Below are positions 50,836 to 58,801 of a stretch of 64,000 nucleotides of DNA, piece by piece (position 1 is the stretch's first letter; every line of letters starts with the position of its first letter). Made by a program: the position numbers and the translations under genes. The notes under the pieces were generated by a model. It had not been told where the DNA came from. It did not search any database and saw only the letters and a list, made by a program, of their open reading frames with translations. Source of the DNA: Armatimonadota bacterium (lineage in GTDB: Bacteria > Sysuimicrobiota > Sysuimicrobiia > Sysuimicrobiales > Humicultoraceae); NCBI GenBank assembly GCA_016869025.1, contig VGFA01000004.1:62001-126000 (forward strand). Reading direction: 5' to 3'.

Positions 50836-51153
50836 ATGACCATGGATGCGGCTCCTCGGACACTGCTCCTCTCGGGCTCGGATCTCAGGCGGTTGCTTGT
50901 GCTACGCGAACGGCTACGAAGAGAGATCGTGGAAGGAAGCCGGCGGCAGCGGCAGGAGGTGCTCCGCGCGATGGAGCAGGCACGCCAGAAGCGGCTCCAT
51001 GGCCGGACAGTCCCCCATCAGGTGCCGGCGATGACCTCTTCCGAACTGCTGCGCGAAATCAAATGGCAGCTGGACGCCGCGTCGCTGGAGGAAGCTACCG
51101 CGGCCGCCCGCGTGATGGACTCGGCCAGAAGGAGAGCCCGCGGTGCTCGCTGA
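50836..51153 (+). CDS. Hypothetical protein, arginine-rich helical
   Basis: A 105-residue protein of no family I recognise. It is mostly helical and charged (LRRLLVLRERLRREIVEGSRRQRQEVLRAMEQARQKR), with a second helix SSELLREIKWQLDAASLEEATAAARVMDSARR. There is no signal peptide or membrane segment. It may be a regulator or a coiled-coil partner. The gene overlaps the mscS gene by 11 bases and is likely coupled to it. Two in-frame ATG codons at 50836 and 50842 are possible starts. The gene is plausible because of the overlap, but its content could also be noise. Confidence 0.5.
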   Translation: MTMDAAPRTLLLSGSDLRRLLVLRERLRREIVEGSRRQRQEVLRAMEQARQKRLHGRTVPHQVPAMTSSELLREIKWQLDAASLEEATAAARVMDSARRRARGAR

Positions 51154-52000
51154 GTCCGACCGGATCGGTCGCGCGATCGAGGCCCTGCTTACCCCTGCCA
51201 GGATCGAGGCGATGGTGGAGGCGGTCATTGCGGTCGCCGTCATTGCCGCGGGCCTTCGATTGGCCCTGTACCTGGCCACCGTGGTGCTCCAGCGGTGGCT
51301 GCGGCCTGACGACCCGCGCCGAGACCCCGAGCGAGCGGCCCAGATCCGCACGCTGGCCCCGCTGCTTGGGAGCGCAATCCGGTACCTCTTCTATTTCGCC
51401 GCCGCGGTCATGATCCTGGACAGGCTGGGGGTCAACGTCGCGGCGATTCTGGCCAGCGCAGGAATTGCCGGGATAGCCATCGGGTTCGGAGCGCAGCACC
51501 TCATACGCGACGTAATCGCCGGCTTCTTCCTCATCTTTGAGGGGCTGATCCAGGTGGGCGACGTTGTCCGCGTCGGTGAGGTCACGGGAACGGTGGAGCG
51601 GATCCACCTGCGGACCACGCAGGTCCGCCAGTTCTCAGGCGAACTGACCACGATTCCCAACGGAGAGATCCAGAGGTTCGGCAACATGAACCGCGGGTTC
51701 ATGAGGGCCATAGTGCAGGTCGGCCTTGCGTACGAGGCGAACCTGGAGCGCGCCATCGCCGTGATGCACCAGGTCAGCGAGTCCTGGGCTGCCGATAACC
51801 CGGACCTGGCGCTGGCCCCGCCCGAGGTGCAGGGAATCATGGAGTTCGGCGCGTCGGAGGTGCAGGTGCGCATGGTGATCATGGTGAGGCCGCAGACCCA
51901 TTGGGAGGCGGAGCGACAGCTCCGCGTGTTGTTGAAGGCCGCGTTCGAGGCAGCGGGCATTGAGATCGCCTTCCCGCGCCAGGTGGTGTACCTGCGATGA
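51143..52000 (+). CDS. MscS-family mechanosensitive channel
   Basis: A 285-residue channel. There are about three membrane helices (25-55, 75-95 and the pore helix). The pore helix segment VNVAAILASAGIAGIAIGFGAQHLIRDVIAGFFLIFEGLIQVGDVV is the MscS signature. The cytoplasmic beta domain has VTGTVERIHLRTTQVRQFSGELTTIPNGEI. It would release solutes on hypo-osmotic shock. The GTG start lies inside the end of the upstream gene; its end overlaps the epimerase as ATGA. Confidence 0.92.
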   Translation: MLAESDRIGRAIEALLTPARIEAMVEAVIAVAVIAAGLRLALYLATVVLQRWLRPDDPRRDPERAAQIRTLAPLLGSAIRYLFYFAAAVMILDRLGVNVAAILASAGIAGIAIGFGAQHLIRDVIAGFFLIFEGLIQVGDVVRVGEVTGTVERIHLRTTQVRQFSGELTTIPNGEIQRFGNMNRGFMRAIVQVGLAYEANLERAIAVMHQVSESWAADNPDLALAPPEVQGIMEFGASEVQVRMVIMVRPQTHWEAERQLRVLLKAAFEAAGIEIAFPRQVVYLR

Positions 52001-52920
52001 GGGTGCTGATCACCGGAGGCGCCGGGTTCATTGGCTCCCACATAGCCGATGCCCACCTGGCCCGCGGGGACGAGGTGACCGTGGTGGATTCGCTGGTCTC
52101 CGGCAGGCAGGAGTTCGTGGGGACGGCGGCGCGATTCTACCAGATGGACATCCGCGATCCGGGGTTGCGCGAGGTCTTCGAACGGACACGCCCCCAGTTG
52201 GTGAACCACCATGCCGCCCAGGTGTCGGTCAGCGTCTCGGTCCGGGAGCCGCTGCCGGACGCGGAGATCAACGTCCTGGGCACGCTGAGGGTGGCGGCGC
52301 TGGCTGTGGAGTACGGCGTCGAGCAGCTCATCTTCGCCTCCACAGGCGGAGCGCTGTACGGCGAACCGAAGCTGCTGCCGGCGGACGAGGCAACCCCTAT
52401 CCTTCCGTTGAGCCCCTACGGCTGCGCCAAGGCGGCCGCAGAGGGCTACCTGGGGCTCTACCGGCGCCTGCACGGACTGCCGGTCTGCTGTCTGCGCTAC
52501 GCCAACGTCTACGGCCCGCGCCAGGACCCGCACGGCGAGGCAGGCGTTGTGGCGATCTTCGCGCGGGCGTTGCTGGCCGGGGAATCCCCCACCATCTTCG
52601 GCGACGGAGAGCAGACGCGCGACTTCGTTCACGCGGACGACGTCACGCGCGCGAATCTTCTGGCAGCCGATCGCAGGGTAGAGGGTGCCTTCAACATCGG
52701 AACCGGGGAAGGCACCTCGGTCAACGCCATCTTTCGCGTCCTGGCCCGGAAGATCGGCGCTACGGTCGCGCCGCGCTGCGCCTCCCCGCGTTCCGGCGAC
52801 GTTCGCCACATCCGGCTCGCCGCCGACTCCGCGCGCCGGCACCTGGGCTGGATGCCGATGGTCTCGCTCGAAGAAGGCCTGGCTTCCACTGCCGCCTGGT
52901 TTGCACGGCAGGCCGGGTAG
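51997..52920 (+). CDS. NAD-dependent nucleotide-sugar epimerase/dehydratase
   Basis: A 307-residue extended short-chain dehydrogenase. The NAD loop is TGGAGFIGSHIADAHLARG. FASTGGALYGEP and the catalytic Y-x3-K in LSPYGCAKAAAEGYL are present, as are RYANVYGPRQDPHGEAGVVAIFARALLAGESPTIFGDGEQTRDFVHADDV, typical of UDP-glucose 4-epimerase-like members. UDP-glucose/UDP-galactose interconversion is the most likely reaction. It is translationally coupled with mscS and precedes the glycogen genes by 53 bases, which fits a sugar-nucleotide or exopolysaccharide role. Confidence 0.88.
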   Translation: MRVLITGGAGFIGSHIADAHLARGDEVTVVDSLVSGRQEFVGTAARFYQMDIRDPGLREVFERTRPQLVNHHAAQVSVSVSVREPLPDAEINVLGTLRVAALAVEYGVEQLIFASTGGALYGEPKLLPADEATPILPLSPYGCAKAAAEGYLGLYRRLHGLPVCCLRYANVYGPRQDPHGEAGVVAIFARALLAGESPTIFGDGEQTRDFVHADDVTRANLLAADRRVEGAFNIGTGEGTSVNAIFRVLARKIGATVAPRCASPRSGDVRHIRLAADSARRHLGWMPMVSLEEGLASTAAWFARQAG

Positions 52921-52973
52921 CGACGCCCATGCAGGATTTCGTCTGCCCGGCCGATAAGTGAGCCGGAGGAGCC

Positions 52974-54692
52974 ATGGCCCCTTCGCGCGGGAGCTTCTTG
53001 CTGGTTCTCCACTCACACCTGCCCCTGGTCCTCGGGCACGGCAGGTGGCCGCACGGGAGCGACTGGCTGTGTGAGGTAGCGATCGGGTGCTACCTGCCGC
53101 TGATCGAGGTGTTTGAACGCCTCGGCACCCGCGGCCGCGGTTCTCGCGTAACGCTGAACGTCACCCCGATCCTCGCCGAGCAACTCGCGCACCCTTCTTT
53201 CCCGCCGGAGATGGAGGCGTTCTTGCGGCAGCGGCTGGAATCGGCCGCGGAGAACCGCACCCACTTCGAGCGCAGCGGGCTGCCGGACCTTGCAGGACTT
53301 GCTCAGTTGTGGGGACAGACCTACCAGAACACGCTGAGCCGGTTCCACGCCTTGGGGGGCGACCTGCTTGGTGCCGTAAGACGGCTGGCCGAAGCCGGGG
53401 TGATCGAGCTGATCAGTTCGGCCGCGACCCACGGATATCTTCCCCTCCTTGGACGCGAGGAGTCGGTGGATTTGCAGTTGCGCGCCGGCAGCGCGGCGCA
53501 CCTGCGGCACTTCGGTGCCCCCCCGCGCGGCGCCTGGCTGCCGGAATGTGGCTACCGCTCGCGCTACGAGTGGACACCGCCGGCCGGACCGCAGGCAGGC
53601 AAGGTACGACGGCGGCGGCGCGGGATCGAGGAGTTCCTGGCTGCGCACGGCCTGGAGTTCTTCGTAACCGACTCCCACCTGCTGCGCGGCGGCGTGCCCA
53701 TGTCGTTCTACGCCGACCACTACCCGGCGCTGCGTACCCTGGCCGCGGGCGCGGAATACCCTGCCTACACCCGCGACCGAAGCCCGTACCGTCCCTATTC
53801 CGTCGCTTCTCGCGGCGGGAGCGGAAGCGCAGTTGCCTTCACGCGCGACCCACGGACCACAATGCAGGTGTGGAGCAGAGAGGCAGGGTACCCGGGCGAT
53901 CACAGGTACCTGGAGTTCCACAAGAAGCACTTCCCCGGTGGGATCCGATACTGGCGGGTCACCGACTCCCGCGGCGACCTGGGGTCCAAACTGCCCTACG
54001 AGCCGCAGGCCGCGCAGGCGGCCGCGCGAGGGCACGCCGAGCACTTCGTCCGGATAGTCGGCGACCTCGCGGAAGCCGAGGCGAACCAATCGGCGTGGCC
54101 GGTCGCGGTCTGCAACCCCTACGACACGGAACTGTTCGGGCACTGGTGGTTCGAGGGGCCGGCGTTCCTTGAGGAGGTCCTGGAGCGGCTCCCCGCGGCC
54201 GGCGTCGAGCCCGAGTCGTTGGGCCGGTACCTCGATCGCTGCCAGCGGCCGGAGACGATCACCCTGCCCGAAGGATCGTGGGGCGAGGGAGGCGACCACC
54301 GCGTCTGGCTCAACCGCGACACCCGATGGACCTGGGAGATGGTGTACGCGGCGGAAGAGGAGTTCTGGTCCGTGGGCTGCGACCTGGCCTGGGAAGGCAA
54401 TCCGTTCCTCCGGCGGGCAATGGCCCAACTGGCCCGCGAGCTGCTGATCCTCCAGGCGTCGGACTGGCAGTTCCTCATCACGACCTGGGCGGCCCGCAAC
54501 TACGCCGAGGCACGGTTCGCCGAGCACTACGCCCACTTCACGCGCCTGGGACACATGCTGCGCCGCGTCGCCGAGGGGCAGCCGGTACAGCAGGAGGACG
54601 AGTTGTTCCTGGCCGCGCGGGAGGCGCAGGATTTCCCGTTCCCCGACGTGCTCGATCATGTGCTCGCCGCGCGGGAGGTGCGGTCGCTGTGA
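52974..54692 (+). CDS. GH57 1,4-alpha-glucan branching enzyme
   Basis: A 572-residue enzyme of the GH57 type branching family (TK1436-like), which transfers alpha-glucan chains to make alpha-1,6 branches. The start LLVLHSHLPLVLGHGRWPHGSDWL matches the family. The nucleophile is E191 in AWLPECGYRS and the acid/base is D384 in NPYDTELFGHWWFEG. SDWQFLITTWAARNYAEARFAEH near the C-terminus belongs to the helical domain. The strong site GGAGGAG precedes the ATG. Its 4-base overlap with glgC and the GH57 gene after it make a glycogen module. No classical GH13 glgB is in the window. Confidence 0.9.
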   Translation: MAPSRGSFLLVLHSHLPLVLGHGRWPHGSDWLCEVAIGCYLPLIEVFERLGTRGRGSRVTLNVTPILAEQLAHPSFPPEMEAFLRQRLESAAENRTHFERSGLPDLAGLAQLWGQTYQNTLSRFHALGGDLLGAVRRLAEAGVIELISSAATHGYLPLLGREESVDLQLRAGSAAHLRHFGAPPRGAWLPECGYRSRYEWTPPAGPQAGKVRRRRRGIEEFLAAHGLEFFVTDSHLLRGGVPMSFYADHYPALRTLAAGAEYPAYTRDRSPYRPYSVASRGGSGSAVAFTRDPRTTMQVWSREAGYPGDHRYLEFHKKHFPGGIRYWRVTDSRGDLGSKLPYEPQAAQAAARGHAEHFVRIVGDLAEAEANQSAWPVAVCNPYDTELFGHWWFEGPAFLEEVLERLPAAGVEPESLGRYLDRCQRPETITLPEGSWGEGGDHRVWLNRDTRWTWEMVYAAEEEFWSVGCDLAWEGNPFLRRAMAQLARELLILQASDWQFLITTWAARNYAEARFAEHYAHFTRLGHMLRRVAEGQPVQQEDELFLAAREAQDFPFPDVLDHVLAAREVRSL

Positions 54693-55924
54693 TCCTCCGG
54701 GCGCGGCCGTACCGGCCGCGCGTCCTGGCGTTCGTCCTGGCCGGAGGCCGCGGCGAACGGCTGGAGCCGCTCACCCGCGAGCGGGGCAAGCCAGCGGTGC
54801 CATTCGGGGGCAAGTACCGGATCGTGGACTTCGTCCTTTCCAACTTCGTCAACTCGGGGATCTACGCCATCTACGTGATGGTCCAGTACAAGGCGCAGTC
54901 GCTGCTCGAGCACCTGCGCGTGGGCTGGCGGTTCGGAGGCCTGCCAGACCAGTTCGTAATCGCGGTCCCCCCTCAGATGCGATGGGGCGAGTCCTGGTAC
55001 AGCGGGACCGCCAACTCGGTCTACCAGAACCTAAATCTATTGAGGGACTTCAATCCGGACATCATCATGGTCTTCGGCGCCGACCACATTTACCGGATGG
55101 ACCTCAACCAGGCGTTGGCCTTCCACCTGGATCGCGGGGCCCAACTTACGGTTGCTGCGCGACCGGTACCCATCGGCGAGGCCTCCGAGTTCGGCATCGT
55201 CGAGACCGACGGGGATGGGCGGATCGTCGGTTTCGAGGAGAAGCCGGCCAAGCCGCGGCCAATGCCCACGGATCCCTCAAGAGCCCTTTCCTCGATGGGC
55301 AACTACGTCTTCAACCGCGACATCCTGGTCGAGACGCTCATCGAGGATGCCCGCCGCAGCACCGACCATGACTTCGGGCGGACGATCATCCCGGAACTCC
55401 ACCCGTACGCCGACGTCTTCGCTTACAACTTCCTCGACAACGAGATCCCGGGCACCAAGGCCCACGAGGAGCGCGGATACTGGCGCGACGTGGGAACGAT
55501 CGGAGCGTACTGGCAGGCGCAGATGGATCTGCTGGGCATCACGCCGGTGTTCGACCTGGATAACCCTCAGTGGCCCATCCACACGAGCGCATACAGCGGC
55601 CCGCCGGCCCGCCTGGTCGGCGGCGAGATAACCGACTCGCTGCTCGGTGAGGGAACCCGGGTGGAGAGCGCCATCGTTCGCCGCTCGATCCTGGGCCGCG
55701 GCGTCCGGATCGGTGAAGGCGCACTGATAGAAGAGTCCGTCGTCATGGACCACACAACGGTCGGCAGGGGCGCGCACCTGCGGCGTGTCATCGTTGACCG
55801 CCACAACGCGATCCCCGACCATGCGGAGATTGGCACCGATCCGGCCCGGGACGCCCGGCACTACCAGGTTGACGCCTCGGGCATCGTCGTGCTGCCGCGA
55901 GGCGCAACCCGCTACACCTCGTGA
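54689..55924 (+). CDS. glgC: Glucose-1-phosphate adenylyltransferase
   Basis: GlgC makes ADP-glucose for glycogen synthase. The 411-residue protein has the nucleotide loop VLAFVLAGGRGERLEPLTRERGKPAVPFGGKYRIVDFVLSNFVNSGI, FGADHIYRMD, GEASEFGIVETDGDGRIVGFEEKP, and the left-handed beta-helix C-terminal part (GTRVESAIVRRSILGRGVRIGEGALIEESVVMDH). The GTG at 54689-54691 sits in GTGA with the upstream stop, so the start is well placed; homology begins there. GGGAGGTG lies upstream. Regulation by sugar phosphates is expected from the family. No glycogen synthase gene is seen in the window. Confidence 0.95.
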   Translation: MILRARPYRPRVLAFVLAGGRGERLEPLTRERGKPAVPFGGKYRIVDFVLSNFVNSGIYAIYVMVQYKAQSLLEHLRVGWRFGGLPDQFVIAVPPQMRWGESWYSGTANSVYQNLNLLRDFNPDIIMVFGADHIYRMDLNQALAFHLDRGAQLTVAARPVPIGEASEFGIVETDGDGRIVGFEEKPAKPRPMPTDPSRALSSMGNYVFNRDILVETLIEDARRSTDHDFGRTIIPELHPYADVFAYNFLDNEIPGTKAHEERGYWRDVGTIGAYWQAQMDLLGITPVFDLDNPQWPIHTSAYSGPPARLVGGEITDSLLGEGTRVESAIVRRSILGRGVRIGEGALIEESVVMDHTTVGRGAHLRRVIVDRHNAIPDHAEIGTDPARDARHYQVDASGIVVLPRGATRYTS

Positions 55925-58407
55925 GCGCGCTGATCTGCATCCACGGGCACTTCTACCAGCCCTCGCGCGAGAACCCCTGGCTGGAGCAGGTGGAGGTGGA
56001 CGACTCCGCGGCGCCGTACCACGACTGGAACGCGCGCATCACCGCCGAGTGTTACTCCTCCAACGCCGCCGCGCGGATCCTCGACGCGCAGGGTCGCATC
56101 GAGCGCATCGTCAACAACTACTCGGCGATCTCTTTCAACCTGGGACCGGCCCTGGCTACCTGGCTCGAACGCAACGCCCCAGAGGTCCTCGGTCAGATCC
56201 TGCGCGCGGACAAGGAGCGTCTGGCGGCCCTCGGGTACGGCAACGCCATAGCGCAGCCCTACACGCACGTGATCCTGCCGCTGGCCTCGCGGCATGACAA
56301 GATGACACAGGTCCGCTGGGGGATCGCGGACTTCACGCGCCGGTTCGGCCGGCCGCCGGAAGGGATGTGGTTGCCCGAGACCGCGGTGGATCGCGAAGTG
56401 CTTGCCGTGCTCGCCGAGTGCGGGATCGCCTTCACGATCCTGGCCCCACATCAGGCGGCGCGCGTTCGCGCGGCCCCTGCCGGTGAATGGGTGGACGTGC
56501 GACCAGAGGTGCTGGACACCACGCGGGCATACCTGTGTCGTCCGGCCGCGGGGCTACGCATCGCCCTGTTCTTCTACGATGGCGCACTGTCCCGTGATAT
56601 CGCGTTCGGCAACCTGCTGGACAGCGGAGCGGGACTGGCCGGCCGGCTGGTGGGGGTGGCAGCCGACGCCGGGTGGGCGGGCGGCCGCGTGGTCCACGTG
56701 GCCACGGACGGCGAGACCTACGGTCACCACCACCGCTTCGGGGAGATGGCCCTGGCGTACGCGGCCGAGGTGCTCGAACGCAACGGTAGCGGGCGCCTCA
56801 CGAACTACGCCGCGTTCCTGGCAGATCATCCGCCCACGCACGAGGTGGAAATCCACGAGCGCACATCATGGTCCTGCGCCCACGGCATAGAGCGGTGGCG
56901 GGCAGACTGCGGCTGCCGAACCCGGCCCGACTGGCACCAGCGCTGGAGGGCGCCACTGCGCGCGGCGCTGGACTGGTTGAAGGCCGAGGCCGACGCGCTC
57001 TTCGAGGAGGCCGGCGCCCGGGTCTTCCACGATCCTTGGGCCGCGCGCGACGCCTACATTGACGTCGTGTTGGACCGCGGGGAGACATCGCTGGCGCGGT
57101 TTCTGACGGTGCAGGCCCTACGGCGCGACGATCCGCAGGATCGCCACACCGCGCTGCGACTGCTGGAGATGCAGCGGCACGCGATGCTGATGTTCGCGTC
57201 CGACGGCTGGTTCTTCGACGAGATCTCGCGGGTCGAGACCGTGCAGTTGCTGCGACACGCGGCCAGGGTGATCCATCTTGCCGGGGCGGGCCGTGCGCTC
57301 GAGGCATCGTTCCTCGACCGACTGCGCGGGGCGGAGAGCAACCTGCCGGCCTTCCGGAACGGTGAGGCCGCCTACGACCGCCTTGTGCGCCCGGCGATGG
57401 TGGACGCGCGCCGCGCCGCGGCCCACTATGCCATCATGTCGCTCTTCCAGGAGTTCCCGGACGACGCGCGTCTCTACACCTACCGAGCAGTGCGCCGGGC
57501 AATGCGCCGGCTGGCCCGCGGCCCCCTAACCCTGCTGATCGGGCGCGTCGAGATCACCGAGACGCTGGTTGAACATGCGCACGACTTCTCGTTCGCGGTC
57601 CTCCATATCGGCGGCACCGACGTCCACTGCTGCGTGGCCGAGGGCTGGAGCGACGGGGCCCACGCCACGGTCGCCGACGCCCTGACCACGGTGTTCGAGG
57701 GGGGAACGGTTACCGAGGTCATCCGGCGGATGGACGAGATCTTCGGCCGCCAGTTCTACACCCTCCGAGACCTGTTCATCGAGGAGCGGCGCCATGTGTT
57801 GGCCCGCCTCTCGGAGGAGACCATGGCACACCTCGAGGCGTCTTACCGGCGGCTCTACCACGAGAGCCGCGGCCTGATGGAAACGCTCCGCGACGCCGAC
57901 GTGCCGGTGCCTCGTGAGTTCGTCGCGGCCGCGGAGTTCATCCTGACCGCCGATCTCCGCAGGGCGCTGGATGCGCCCGGAGCGCTCAGCGCCACGGCAT
58001 GGGATGCCCTTGCCGAGCTGCGCTCGTGGGGGCTGGCGTTGCCGGCCGAGGAGTTCGAGCCGCTGCTGCGCGCGCGCATCGAGCGCCGCCTGCGCGACGC
58101 CAACGGGCTCTTCCTCGTGGAGAACCTGGCAGAGGTGGAGCGCACGCTCGACTTCGCCCGCGACGCCGGGATCACGGTCAACCTGTGGCAGGCCCAGAAC
58201 CTGTTCGTGGAGCGGTTTGCCCCGCGGATGGGTGGGGCGGCAGGCGCAGGTGGGGCAGGCGGCGGTGAGGCAGCGGGCGGCGGCGCCGAGGAGACCGTGC
58301 GGGTCGCCCTAGAGGCGATAGCCGGACGTCTCTACTTCAACCTGGACGCGCTGCGGGTGCGGGCTGGGGGCGATCCAGTCAAAGCGTACGGCTCGACCCA
58401 ATATTGA
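55921..58407 (+). CDS. GH57 family glycoside hydrolase with DUF3536 domain
   Basis: An 828-residue protein. The GH57 barrel (about 1-340) has ICIHGHFYQPSRENPWLEQVE, the likely nucleophile E153 in GMWLPETAVDREVL and the likely acid/base D263 in VATDGETYGHHHRFGEMAL. A helical region with GWFFDEISRVETVQLLRHAARVI and RHVLARLSEETMAHLEASYRRLYHESRG is the DUF3536-type part. A glycine/alanine-rich low-complexity stretch at about 779-796 lies near the end. Activity of this class is not well defined; alpha-glucan cleavage or transfer is likely. It is coupled to glgC (GTGA). The arsR promoter overlaps its stop codon. Confidence 0.85.
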   Translation: MSALICIHGHFYQPSRENPWLEQVEVDDSAAPYHDWNARITAECYSSNAAARILDAQGRIERIVNNYSAISFNLGPALATWLERNAPEVLGQILRADKERLAALGYGNAIAQPYTHVILPLASRHDKMTQVRWGIADFTRRFGRPPEGMWLPETAVDREVLAVLAECGIAFTILAPHQAARVRAAPAGEWVDVRPEVLDTTRAYLCRPAAGLRIALFFYDGALSRDIAFGNLLDSGAGLAGRLVGVAADAGWAGGRVVHVATDGETYGHHHRFGEMALAYAAEVLERNGSGRLTNYAAFLADHPPTHEVEIHERTSWSCAHGIERWRADCGCRTRPDWHQRWRAPLRAALDWLKAEADALFEEAGARVFHDPWAARDAYIDVVLDRGETSLARFLTVQALRRDDPQDRHTALRLLEMQRHAMLMFASDGWFFDEISRVETVQLLRHAARVIHLAGAGRALEASFLDRLRGAESNLPAFRNGEAAYDRLVRPAMVDARRAAAHYAIMSLFQEFPDDARLYTYRAVRRAMRRLARGPLTLLIGRVEITETLVEHAHDFSFAVLHIGGTDVHCCVAEGWSDGAHATVADALTTVFEGGTVTEVIRRMDEIFGRQFYTLRDLFIEERRHVLARLSEETMAHLEASYRRLYHESRGLMETLRDADVPVPREFVAAAEFILTADLRRALDAPGALSATAWDALAELRSWGLALPAEEFEPLLRARIERRLRDANGLFLVENLAEVERTLDFARDAGITVNLWQAQNLFVERFAPRMGGAAGAGGAGGGEAAGGGAEETVRVALEAIAGRLYFNLDALRVRAGGDPVKAYGSTQY

Positions 58408-58432
58408 CATTCATCGAATTACCATGTAATCT
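58404..58432 (+). promoter_or_regulatory. Promoter of the arsR operon
   Basis: Consensus TTGACA (58404-58409), a 17-base spacer and TAATCT (58427-58432) form one of the best promoters of the window. It overlaps the stop of the preceding GH57 gene. It is AT-rich compared with the surroundings. Confidence 0.8.
58418..58430. promoter_or_regulatory. Possible ArsR operator
   Basis: ATTAC-CAT-GTAAT is a perfect inverted repeat within the spacer and -10 box of the promoter. An ArsR-family dimer bound here would block RNA polymerase until metalloid binds. Classic ArsR sites are usually longer, so this assignment is tentative. Confidence 0.5.
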
Positions 58433-58438
58433 GATCTT

Positions 58439-58792
58439 ATGAAGATCATCGCGGAACGCCCTGCCGAGGGCGCCTGCTGTCCTGAGTGTGGCTGCCAGTC
58501 TCACACCGATTCCCTGGATCGCGCCGCGGTGGATGCTGGCGCGGCCCTGCTTGCCGCGCTGGGCGACCCGGTCCGCCTGGGCATCGTCGAGCTCCTTGCC
58601 CGTCACGACAGGATGTGCGTCTGCGACATCGCCGAGGCGTTCCCGGTCGGCCAGCCCACGATCTCGCACCACCTGCGGCTGCTGCGCGAGGCCGGGCTGG
58701 CGGACGTGGTGCGCCGGGGAAACTGGGCGTTCTACGGTCTGCGCCGGGAAGTGCTGAAGCAGGTGGCCCACCAGATTCTGAACCTGCTGTGA
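58439..58792 (+). CDS. arsR: ArsR/SmtB-family metalloregulator
   Basis: A 117-residue repressor. The winged helix has LLAALGDPVRLGIVELLARHD, then RMCVCDIAEAFPVGQPTISHHLRLLREAGLADVVRRGNWAFYGL. The cysteine pair in MCVCD is the typical arsenic/antimony-sensing site on the recognition-helix side. Further cysteines at the N-terminus (GACCPECGCQS) could add to metal binding. It is expected to be released from DNA by As(III) or Sb(III). It precedes the acetyltransferase-ArsM fusion by 9 bases and probably controls it. Confidence 0.93.
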   Translation: MKIIAERPAEGACCPECGCQSHTDSLDRAAVDAGAALLAALGDPVRLGIVELLARHDRMCVCDIAEAFPVGQPTISHHLRLLREAGLADVVRRGNWAFYGLRREVLKQVAHQILNLL

Positions 58793-58801
58793 TATCGAGG
58801 A

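Noticed and set aside
53013-54659. 548-codon minus-strand open frame opposite the GH57 branching enzyme
   Set aside because: It mirrors a gene with intact catalytic motifs; the protein is low-complexity and arginine-rich without motifs.
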